64,000 bases of DNA from Streptomyces griseoflavus. GTDB taxonomy: Bacteria; Actinomycetota; Actinomycetes; Streptomycetales; Streptomycetaceae. Numbering within the stretch: the stretch's first letter is position 1; each line of letters opens with the position of its first letter. The DNA is taken from the NCBI RefSeq assembly GCF_014649995.1, contig NZ_BMUC01000007.1, positions 89,701-153,700 of the forward strand. Reading direction: 5' to 3'. Positions 26,960-33,991 of the stretch are shown in pieces. The position numbers were made by a program, and so were the translations under genes. The notes beneath the pieces were generated by a model. The model had not been told where the DNA came from. It saw nothing but the letters and a program-made list of their open reading frames with translations, and ran no database searches.

Positions 26960-29900
26960 ATGCTCGATGGCGTGGAGACCAAGTCCGTCAGCCCCGTGTT
27001 CGTAGGCCGCGTCAGCGAGTTCGACACGCTGAACGACGCGCTCGCCCGCGCCGACGCCGGTGAACCGCAGGCGTTGCTGGTCGGCGGCGAGGCCGGCGTC
27101 GGCAAGACCCGCCTCCTCGAGGAGTTCGCCGCCGCCGCCCGCCGCCGGGGCGCGATCGTCGCGCTCGGCGGCTGCGTCGAGATCGGCGCCGACGGACTGC
27201 CCTTCGCCCCCTTCTCCACCGCGCTGCGCCACCTGCGCCGCGAACTGCCCGGGCAACTCGCCGCCGCCTCCAGCGGACAGGAGGACGAACTCGCCCGGCT
27301 GCTGCCCGAACTCGGCCCCGCCGCCCGCGAGCCCCGGCGCGACGAACAGGGCGTGGCCCGCCTCTTCGAACTCACCGCCCGCCTGCTGGAACGCGTCGCC
27401 GCCGACCACACCGTCGTCCTCGCCCTGGAGGACCTGCACTGGGCCGACGCCTCCACCCGCCACCTGCTCACCTATCTGCTCCGCACCCTGCGCACCGGCC
27501 GGCTCGTCGTCCTCGCCACCTACCGCTCCGACGACATCCACCGCCGCCATCCCCTGCGGCCCCTCCTCGCCGAACTCGACCGGCTCCGCACGGTGCGGCG
27601 CGTCGAACTCGGCCGCTTCAACCGCGACGAGGTCCACCGGCAGATCGCCGGCATCATCGACCGCCAACCCGACCCCCAACTCGTCGACGACATCTTCGGC
27701 CGCTCCGACGGCAACGCCTTCTTCGTCGAGGAACTCGCCGTCGCCGCCGACGAGGGCTGCTGCGCCGGCCTCACCGACTCCCTGCGCGACCTGCTCCTGG
27801 TCCGCGTCGAAAGCCTGCCGGAGAGCGCCCAGTCGGTCGCCCGGATCGTCGCCGAGGGCGGCTCCACCGTCGAGGACCGCCTGCTGGCCGCCGTCGCCCG
27901 GCTCACCGAGGACGACCTCATCGAGGCCCTGCGGGCCGGCGTCCACGCCGGCATCCTCTCCCCGGCGCCCGAGCGCGACGGCTACCGCTTCCGCCACTCC
28001 CTGGTCCGCGAGGCCGTCAGCGACGACCTGCTGCCCGGCGAACGCTCCCGGCTCAACCGCCGTTACGCCGAAGCCCTGGAGGCCGACCCCACCCTCGTCC
28101 CCGCCGACGAGCGGGTGACCCGCCTGGCCACCTACTGGTACCACGCCCACGACGCCGCCAAGGCCCTGCCCACCGTCCTCGACGCCTCCGTCGAGGCCCG
28201 CAGGCGCCACGCCTACTCCGAACAACTGCGCCTGCTGGAAAGGGCCATGGAGCTGTGGGACGCGGTCCCCGACGCCGTCCGGGCCACCTTGCGCCCCGTC
28301 GACTACGCCGAGGTCTACCCTCCGTGCGGCTGTGACCCGCGGACCACGCCGCTGCGCTACCTCGACCTGATGGCCGAGGCCGCCGTCGCCGGCCGCCGCT
28401 GCGGCGAACGCGAACGCGCCCTGAAGATCACCAAGAGGGCGCTGCGCCTCCTCGACGAGGACCCCGACCCGCTGCGCGCCGCCTGGTTCTGGGAGCAGCG
28501 CTCCCGCCTCACCCAGGCCCTCGCCCGCGGCGACGGCTGGGCCGAACTCGCCACCGCGCAGGACCTGGTGCGCGGACTGCCGCCCTCCGAGGTGCACGCC
28601 GAGGTCCTCGCCTCCGCGGCCAGCTGGTCGATGCTGCACCGACCCGGACCGGAGGCCATGGCCGCGGCCGAGAGCGCCGTCGAGTACGCGCGCATGGTCG
28701 GCGCGCAGGACATCGAACTCAACGCCCGGCTCACCCTCGGCGGTCTGATGGTCGACGCCGGTGACATCGAGACCGGGCTCGCCGAGATGTACGAGGTCAA
28801 GGACCGGGCGACCGAACTGGGCGTGGACATGGTGGTGGCCCGCGCCCATGTGAACCTCCCGTCCGTCCTCGAGGGCGTCGGCCGCTCCGAGGAGGCCGCG
28901 CGCCTCCTCCAGGAAGGTGTCCACGTCACCCGCAGACTCGGGCTGCTGGACTCCGAGGGCTGGGTGTGGGGCAACCTCGCCGAGTGCCTGCACTCCCTCG
29001 GCCGCTGGGACGAGGCGGCGCGGGCCGCGGCCAACGCCCAGCGTCTGGAGCAGAGCGCCAAGCCGCGTGCCGGCGGCTCGATGCGCCTGGCGTGCCTCGC
29101 GTACGACCGGGGAGACCTTGCGGAGGCGGCCCGCCGTCTCGCCGACGCCCGCACCTTCTTCGGCACCCACGACCCGATGCCGCAGTACGCCCTCCCCATG
29201 AAGTGGGTCGCCCTCGGTGTCGCCGCCGCCGAAGGACGCCTCCAGGACGCCCGCGCCGAACTGCTCGACGCCCTCGGCACCGGACTCCCGCCCGGCACCC
29301 AGCGCTACGGCTGGCCGCTGCTGCTCGCCGCCACGACCGTGGAGGCGGACGCCCACGGGGAGGCGGCGGCCGAGCCCGGCAGGCCGGAGATCCTTCAGCG
29401 GATCCGCCGGGCCGCCAAGTCCCTGACGACCGGCGTGCCGGTGTGGCACGCCTACAACGTGTGGCTGCGCGCCGAGCTGCTGCGCGCCGAGGGACGGTTC
29501 GTGCCGGACGAGTGGTCCGCTGCCGTCGAGGCGGTGGAGCCGCTGGGGCGGCCCTACGACCTCGCACGCGTGCGCTACCGGCTCGCGGAGGCGCTGCTCT
29601 CCTCCGGCGCGGGCGACGACGAACGCGCCCGCGCCACGGAACTGCTGCGGCTGGTCGACGCCGTCGCGGACCACCTCGGCGCCGCACCGCTGGCCCGCTC
29701 CGCCACCCTGCTGGCGCAACGCGCGCGTCTGGCACTGGTGCCCGCCGTCCGCGGCGGCGACCGGGGCCCCGCCGATCCGGTGGAGGCGCTCGGCCTCACC
29801 AGCAGGGAACGCGACGTCCTGCGCCTGGTGGCGGCCGGCCACACCAACCGCCGCATCGCCGAGGAACTGTTCATCTCCCCGAAGACGGCCAGCGTCCATG

Positions 29901-30013
29901 TCTCCAACATCCTCGCCAAGATGGGCGTCTCCGGCCGGGGCGAGGCGGCGGCGGTGGCCCACCGGCTCGGCCTGTTCCCGGCGGAGTCCGGGGAACGCCT
30001 GGCGGCGGGATGA
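26960..30013 (+). CDS. Large ATP-binding LuxR-family (LAL) transcriptional regulator
   Basis: A 1017-residue regulator. An N-terminal AAA/STAND ATPase has Walker A G-G-E-A-G-V-G-K-T (Lys49) and Walker B V-L-A-L-E-D-L-H-W-A-D near residue 160. A long alpha-helical TPR-like middle (about 400-920) follows, then a C-terminal LuxR helix-turn-helix (about 943-1005) with L-T-S-R-E-R-D-V-L-R-L-V-A-A-G-H-T-N-R-R-I-A. LAL proteins usually activate pathway or stress genes. CGGAGG lies 8 nt before the ATG at 26960; an ATG at 26924 would add 12 residues but lacks a ribosome site. It is followed after 37 nt by the DUF6191-type gene, probably co-transcribed. Confidence 0.92.
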   Translation: MLDGVETKSVSPVFVGRVSEFDTLNDALARADAGEPQALLVGGEAGVGKTRLLEEFAAAARRRGAIVALGGCVEIGADGLPFAPFSTALRHLRRELPGQLAAASSGQEDELARLLPELGPAAREPRRDEQGVARLFELTARLLERVAADHTVVLALEDLHWADASTRHLLTYLLRTLRTGRLVVLATYRSDDIHRRHPLRPLLAELDRLRTVRRVELGRFNRDEVHRQIAGIIDRQPDPQLVDDIFGRSDGNAFFVEELAVAADEGCCAGLTDSLRDLLLVRVESLPESAQSVARIVAEGGSTVEDRLLAAVARLTEDDLIEALRAGVHAGILSPAPERDGYRFRHSLVREAVSDDLLPGERSRLNRRYAEALEADPTLVPADERVTRLATYWYHAHDAAKALPTVLDASVEARRRHAYSEQLRLLERAMELWDAVPDAVRATLRPVDYAEVYPPCGCDPRTTPLRYLDLMAEAAVAGRRCGERERALKITKRALRLLDEDPDPLRAAWFWEQRSRLTQALARGDGWAELATAQDLVRGLPPSEVHAEVLASAASWSMLHRPGPEAMAAAESAVEYARMVGAQDIELNARLTLGGLMVDAGDIETGLAEMYEVKDRATELGVDMVVARAHVNLPSVLEGVGRSEEAARLLQEGVHVTRRLGLLDSEGWVWGNLAECLHSLGRWDEAARAAANAQRLEQSAKPRAGGSMRLACLAYDRGDLAEAARRLADARTFFGTHDPMPQYALPMKWVALGVAAAEGRLQDARAELLDALGTGLPPGTQRYGWPLLLAATTVEADAHGEAAAEPGRPEILQRIRRAAKSLTTGVPVWHAYNVWLRAELLRAEGRFVPDEWSAAVEAVEPLGRPYDLARVRYRLAEALLSSGAGDDERARATELLRLVDAVADHLGAAPLARSATLLAQRARLALVPAVRGGDRGPADPVEALGLTSRERDVLRLVAAGHTNRRIAEELFISPKTASVHVSNILAKMGVSGRGEAAAVAHRLGLFPAESGERLAAG

Positions 30014-30050
30014 TGGCCGTACGACGCACACGGCCCCGGGAAGGGGAGCG

Positions 30051-30245
30051 ATGTTCAACGCCTTCGAGGACCTCTTCGCGCCGGGCCGCAAGCACACCCG
30101 TGACGAGCAGAACCGCCTGGAGCTGACCCGGGAGGACGCCGGCGACACCGACCCCGGCCGGGGACCGATAGACCTCGCGTCCGGAAAGGTCACCGTCCGG
30201 TCGCCGGTGTCGCCGGAGGAGGAAGCGGAACGGGAGAGGGCGTGA
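30051..30245 (+). CDS. DUF6191-like small protein
   Basis: A 64-residue soluble protein: M-F-N-A-F-E-D-L-F-A-P-G-R-K-H-T at the N-terminus, D-P-G-R-G-P-I-D-L-x-S-G-K-V in the centre and an acidic tail. I associate this pattern with DUF6191, a small family common in Streptomyces and of unknown function. GGGAAGGGGAG 4 nt before the ATG is a strong ribosome site. It follows the LAL regulator by 37 nt and ends 7 nt from the convergent sugar dehydrogenase gene. Confidence 0.7.
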   Translation: MFNAFEDLFAPGRKHTRDEQNRLELTREDAGDTDPGRGPIDLASGKVTVRSPVSPEEEAERERA

Positions 30246-30252
30246 ACGCCCG

Positions 30253-31416
30253 CTAGCTCACCTGGAGCTCCAGGATGCGGTCGTCGCCGTCCCTCGGCTC
30301 GACCCTGCCGTCGGTGTTGCTGGTGACCAGCCACAGCTTGTCGTCGCCCGCCGCGACCACCGTGCGCAGCCGGCCGTACTCGCCCTTCAGGAAGGACTGC
30401 GGATCCGCCGAGGCCTCCGTGCCCTTCAGGGGTATGCGCCACAGGCGCTCGCCACGCAGGCCCGCCATCCAGACCGAGCCCTCGGCGTAGGCGATGCCGC
30501 TGGGGGAGGCGTCCTCCGGGCGCCACTGTTCGACCGGGTCGTGGAACTCACCGTCGCCGGACTCGCCCTCCGCCTCCGGCCAGCCGTAGTTGTCGCCCGG
30601 CTTGATCGCGTTCAGCTCGTCCCAGGTGTTCTGGCCGAACTCCGAGGCGAACAGGCGCTGCTTGCCGTCCCAGGCCAGACCCTGCACATTGCGGTGCCCG
30701 TAGCTGTACACCGCGGAGTCGGGGAACGGGTTGCCCGGGGCGGGCTCACCGTCCGGGGTCAGCCGAAGGATCTTGCCGCCGAGCGACTTCTTGTCCTGGG
30801 ACAGGCCCGTGTCGCCGCTCTCGCCCGTGCCCACGTACAGCATCTTGTCCGGGCCGAAGGCGATCCGCCCGCCGTTGTGCACACCGCCCTTGGGGATGCC
30901 CCGGAACACCGTGTCCGGTGCGCCCAGTTGCTCTCCGGCCGGCTTCTTCTCGTCGTGTATCAGGCGGACGACGCGGTTGTCGGAGGCAGAGGTGAAGTAG
31001 GCGTAGATCATGCGGTCCGAGGCGTACCCGGGGGAGAGGGCGATGCCCAGCAGTCCTCCCTCGCCGGACGGCGACACCCCCTGCACCTCGCCCAGCTCGG
31101 TCTTCCGCCCGGTCCTGCCGTCGATCCGGGTGATCGTCGCCTCGTCCCGGGAGGACACCAGGAGGCCGCCGCCCGGGAGGGGTGCCAGACCCCAGGGGCT
31201 CTTCAGGCCCGTCGCGACCGTGCGGAGCACCTTCACCGACCCCTTGGCGGGTGGGGTCTCCTCCCCGGACCGCTCCGGGGCCGACGAGCGCGCCGTCGTG
31301 TCACTCGGGGAGGCGCTGCCGTCTCCCCCCGCTGCCGCTCCGTCGTCGGAGGAGCAGCCGGCTGTCAGCAGGAGTGCGGCGGCGGCCAGCACGGCCGACA
31401 CGGCTCGATGTCGCAC
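30253..31416 (-). CDS. PQQ-dependent sugar dehydrogenase-like lipoprotein
   Basis: A 387-residue secreted lipoprotein. The signal peptide has lipobox L-T-A-G-C (Cys at residue 20), then a Ser/Thr/Gly-rich linker to about residue 65. A six-bladed beta-propeller of the soluble glucose dehydrogenase (GSDH) family follows, with L-K-S-P-W-G-L-A-P-L-P-G-G, H-N-G-G-R-I-A-F-G-P-D (a PQQ/Ca site His) and Y-S-Y-G-H-R-N-V-Q-G-L-A-W. Related enzymes oxidise aldose sugars. Streptomyces often lack PQQ synthesis, so cofactor use is uncertain. The GTG start has AAGGGA upstream. It is convergent with the DUF6191-type gene. Confidence 0.88.
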   Translation of the reverse strand: MRHRAVSAVLAAAALLLTAGCSSDDGAAAGGDGSASPSDTTARSSAPERSGEETPPAKGSVKVLRTVATGLKSPWGLAPLPGGGLLVSSRDEATITRIDGRTGRKTELGEVQGVSPSGEGGLLGIALSPGYASDRMIYAYFTSASDNRVVRLIHDEKKPAGEQLGAPDTVFRGIPKGGVHNGGRIAFGPDKMLYVGTGESGDTGLSQDKKSLGGKILRLTPDGEPAPGNPFPDSAVYSYGHRNVQGLAWDGKQRLFASEFGQNTWDELNAIKPGDNYGWPEAEGESGDGEFHDPVEQWRPEDASPSGIAYAEGSVWMAGLRGERLWRIPLKGTEASADPQSFLKGEYGRLRTVVAAGDDKLWLVTSNTDGRVEPRDGDDRILELQVS

Positions 31417-31547
31417 GATGGTGTCCCTTCGACGCGGCGGGTTCTACCTGTCATACACCGCTCGCGCCTCCCAGGTTCCCGATCGTCCGGTCCCCAACCG
31501 CGCGACCGCACGCCGTCCGCCCCGCCCGCGGGGGCCGTCGGACCCGG

Positions 31548-32546
31548 TCAGTCCCACGATCCCAGCGCCGCGGGCAGCCGCGCGATCTCCGTGAGGTCCT
31601 GCTCCGTGAGGCGCAGCTCCGCCGCCGCGGCGTTCTCGGTGACCCACCGTTCCCGCTTGGTGCCCGGGACCGGGACGACCTGGTCGCCCCGGCTCAGCAC
31701 CCACGCCAGGGCCACCTGCGCCGGGGTGACGTGCGCGCCGTGGCGGCGGGCGATTCGGCGCAGGCCGACCACGATCGGCTGGTTCGCGGCCATCATCTCG
31801 GCCGTGAAGCGGGGGTGCCGGGCGCGCAGGTCGTCCGCCTCGAAGCCCACGCCCGGCGTCAGCGTCCCGGTCAGGAAGCCGTTGCCCAGCGGCATCGCGG
31901 CGAGGAAGCCGACCCCGCGCGAGCGGCACCACGGCAGCAGCGTCTCCAGCGCCTCCGGCGACCACACGGACAGTTCCGCCTCCACCGCGCTCACCGGGAA
32001 GACCTGCTGGACCCGCTCCAGCTGCCGGACCGTCGCGTCGTGCAGCCGCGCCCCGGCCCGCCGGGACGACCGCGCCCCGACCGCGCACAGCCCGAGCGCC
32101 CTGACCTTGCCCGCCCGGACCAGCTCGGCCATCGCGCCCCAGGTCTCCTCGACCGGGACCTCCGGGTCGGCGCGGTGCAACTGGTAGAGGTCGATGACAT
32201 CGGTCTGCAGCCGGCGCAGCGACGCGTCGCAGGCCCTTCTCACGTACCCGGGGCGGCCGTTGGCCACGATGTGCTGGTCGCCCACCAACAGTCCGACCTT
32301 CGTCGACACGAAGGCGTCGCGGCGCCGCTCCTTCAACACCCGCCCCAGCAGCAGCTCGTTGGTGAACGGGCCGTACATGTCGGCGGTGTCGAGGAGGGTG
32401 GAGCCCGCGTCCAGCGCCCGGTGCACCGCCCTGAGCGACTCCTCGCCGCGCTGCCGGGACGAGCTGTACGCCCAGCTCATCGGCATGCACCCGAGTCCTA
32501 CCGCCCCCACCGCGAGCGCCGCCGCGCCGATAGTCCTGCGCTCCAC
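31548..32546 (-). CDS. Aldo/keto reductase
   Basis: A 332-residue NADPH-dependent oxidoreductase of the AKR superfamily (TIM barrel). The catalytic tetrad is visible: Asp and Tyr in L-L-D-T-A-D-M-Y-G-P, Lys in F-V-S-T-K-V-G and His in Y-Q-L-H-R-A-D-P. The C-terminal P-V-P-G-T-K-R-E-R-W NADPH-binding segment is present. The substrate is unknown. The GTG start is preceded by GGGAGGG. It is divergent from the 2-hydroxyacid dehydrogenase, with about 75 bp between the two starts. Confidence 0.9.
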   Translation of the reverse strand: MERRTIGAAALAVGAVGLGCMPMSWAYSSSRQRGEESLRAVHRALDAGSTLLDTADMYGPFTNELLLGRVLKERRRDAFVSTKVGLLVGDQHIVANGRPGYVRRACDASLRRLQTDVIDLYQLHRADPEVPVEETWGAMAELVRAGKVRALGLCAVGARSSRRAGARLHDATVRQLERVQQVFPVSAVEAELSVWSPEALETLLPWCRSRGVGFLAAMPLGNGFLTGTLTPGVGFEADDLRARHPRFTAEMMAANQPIVVGLRRIARRHGAHVTPAQVALAWVLSRGDQVVPVPGTKRERWVTENAAAAELRLTEQDLTEIARLPAALGSWD

Positions 32547-32608
32547 CTGCTCGTGACCCTCCCTCTCCGGCCCCCCAACCTAACCTCTGCCGTGAACGGC
32601 TCCTGAAC

Positions 32609-32622
32609 TAGCCTCCCGACCA
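32609..32622 (+). promoter_or_regulatory. -10 hexamer TAGCCT, leaderless dehydrogenase gene
   Basis: TAGCCT (32609-32614) ends 7 nt before the ATG at 32622. No ribosome site lies between. Confidence 0.45.
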
Positions 32623-33575
32623 TGACTGCTGCTGACGTATGGCTCCCGATCCCGCCGGACGAGATCGACGGACTCCCCGAGGGCCCGCGCTACCGCTTCT
32701 GGGACGGAGCCGAGGAGTTCCCCGCCGATCCGGCCGACTGCGGCTTCTACGTCGTGCCGTACATGAAGCCCGCCGGGGTGGGCGTGCGGCCGCTGCCGCT
32801 GATGCGTTCCGTGCGCGTCGTGCAGACCCTGTCGGCCGGCACCGACCACGTCGAGCCGGGACTGAAGAGCCTGCCCCCGGGGGTGCGGCTGTGCAACGCG
32901 CGCGGGGTGCACGAGGCCAGCACCGCGGAGCTCGCCCTCGCGCTGATCCTCGCCTCCCTGCGCGGCATCCCCGGCTTCGTGCGGGCCCAGGACGAGGGGA
33001 ACTGGCAGGGCGGCTTCCGGCCCGCGCTCGCCGACAGGAACGTGCTCATCGTGGGGTACGGATCGATCGGCGCGGCCATCGAGGACCGGCTCGTTCCGTT
33101 CGAACTCGCGCGGGTGGCGCGCGTCGCGCGCTCCGCCCGCACCACGGAGCGCGGGCCGGTGCACCCGCTCACCGAACTGCCCTCCCTGCTGCCGGAGGCG
33201 GACGTCGTCGTCCTCTCCACCCCGCTGACGGAGACCACCCGGCACCTCGTCGACGCCGGTTTCCTGGCCCGGATGAAGGACGGCGCCCTGCTCGTGAACG
33301 TGGCCCGCGGCGGCGTGGTCGACACCAAGGCGCTGCTGACCGAGCTGGAGAGCGGACGCATCACCGCGGCCCTCGACGTCACGGATCCGGAACCGCTCCC
33401 TTCGGATCACCCCTTGTGGCGTGCTCCGGGTGTGCTCGTCACCCCGCACGTCGGCGGACCGACGTCCGCCTTCCGGCCGCGCGCCGAACGGCTGCTGCGG
33501 GATCAATTGCGCCGATACGTGAACCACGAGGAGCCCGGGAACGTGGTCCTGGTGACGGGAGCGGAAGGCAGGTAG
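32622..33575 (+). CDS. D-isomer 2-hydroxyacid dehydrogenase
   Basis: A 317-residue NAD(P)-dependent dehydrogenase of the D-2-hydroxyacid family. The nucleotide-binding motif is V-G-Y-G-S-I-G near residue 145. The catalytic Arg is in V-N-V-A-R-G-G-V-V-D, Glu in D-P-E-P-L and His in T-P-H-V-G-G-P-T. It is shorter than SerA and has no ACT or regulatory domain, so it is not a second phosphoglycerate dehydrogenase. Glyoxylate/hydroxypyruvate or phosphonate-type substrates are possible. It is monocistronic. Confidence 0.88.
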   Translation: MTAADVWLPIPPDEIDGLPEGPRYRFWDGAEEFPADPADCGFYVVPYMKPAGVGVRPLPLMRSVRVVQTLSAGTDHVEPGLKSLPPGVRLCNARGVHEASTAELALALILASLRGIPGFVRAQDEGNWQGGFRPALADRNVLIVGYGSIGAAIEDRLVPFELARVARVARSARTTERGPVHPLTELPSLLPEADVVVLSTPLTETTRHLVDAGFLARMKDGALLVNVARGGVVDTKALLTELESGRITAALDVTDPEPLPSDHPLWRAPGVLVTPHVGGPTSAFRPRAERLLRDQLRRYVNHEEPGNVVLVTGAEGR

Positions 33576-33658
33576 TCCGCTTCGGGTACCGTCCGCGTTT
33601 TCCCGGGCGCGGTGGGTACTCATATATCTGTTGATCGTTACAGAGCGTAGAGAAGCTA

Positions 33659-33671
33659 TGTCCCTGAGTGA
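33659..33671. promoter_or_regulatory. BldD-box-like site upstream of the GGDEF/EAL gene
   Basis: TGTCCCTGAGTGA matches 8 of the 9 fixed positions of the BldD consensus TNACNCWGNGTNA; the only mismatch is T for A at position 3. It lies in the 412-nt leader of a c-di-GMP protein gene. BldD is the c-di-GMP-controlled repressor of development in Streptomyces. Confidence 0.5.
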
Positions 33672-33689
33672 CGATACTGGTGTATCGTC
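33670..33689. promoter_or_regulatory. Perfect inverted repeat GACGATAC-TGGT-GTATCGTC
   Basis: The 8-bp arms are exact complements around a 4-bp centre. The site overlaps the right end of the BldD-like box and lies 80-100 bp before the next candidate start codon. It could be an operator for another regulator or a hairpin in the leader mRNA. Confidence 0.5.
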
Positions 33690-33760
33690 CCGAAAGGGGC
33701 TGCGCCGCTGACCTACGGCGCGGGGGACGGACACGGAGACTGCGAGGGGGGCGACGGACG

Positions 33761-33991
33761 ATGCACGGCCTGTGGACGAGCGATCCGACGCGGCGGAGCC
33801 GTCGACTGCGACACTGGCGCGCGGACGCGCGCGGCCGCGGTCATCACGGCGGCCATCACACCCGGCCCGACGACCGGACCGACAGCCCCGGTCCGCCACG
33901 CCCCCGGCACGGCGTCCGCGGGGGCCACACCCCGCGGGCGCACCGGGGGCCGAGGGATCCGGGAGCGGCGCGGACCGGGAGCACCCGGTGA
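33761..33991 (+). CDS. Possible small basic ORF translationally coupled to the GGDEF/EAL gene
   Basis: A 76-codon frame with a strong GAGGGGGG 9 nt before its ATG; its TGA overlaps the GTG of the next gene (GTGA). The product would be very rich in Arg, His, Gly and Pro (for example R-R-S-R-R-L-R-H-W-R-A-D-A-R-G-R), with no domain I know. The ribosome site and stop-start overlap support translation, at least as a coupling device. The low-complexity composition argues against a folded protein. The alternative is that this DNA is the 5' part of the GGDEF/EAL gene itself in another frame, starting at GTG 33772, where no ribosome site fits. Confidence 0.35.
   Translation: MHGLWTSDPTRRSRRLRHWRADARGRGHHGGHHTRPDDRTDSPGPPRPRHGVRGGHTPRAHRGPRDPGAARTGSTR

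Noticed and set aside
26486-30526. Very long open frame on the minus strand (over 1300 codons) opposite the LAL regulator
   Set aside because: It is the mirror of GC-rich codon use in the real plus-strand gene, which has Walker and LuxR motifs. The antisense product is Gly/Arg/Val-rich low-complexity sequence without domains.
33617-33632. TACTCATATATCTGTT as an NrdR-type box
   Set aside because: Only a single, poor match; NrdR sites come in pairs near ribonucleotide reductase genes, and none is present.
33772-33987. Upstream GTG that would extend the GGDEF/EAL protein by 72 residues
   Set aside because: The added sequence is Arg/Pro low complexity with no ribosome site at the GTG, while GGGAG sits 6 nt before the GTG at 33988.
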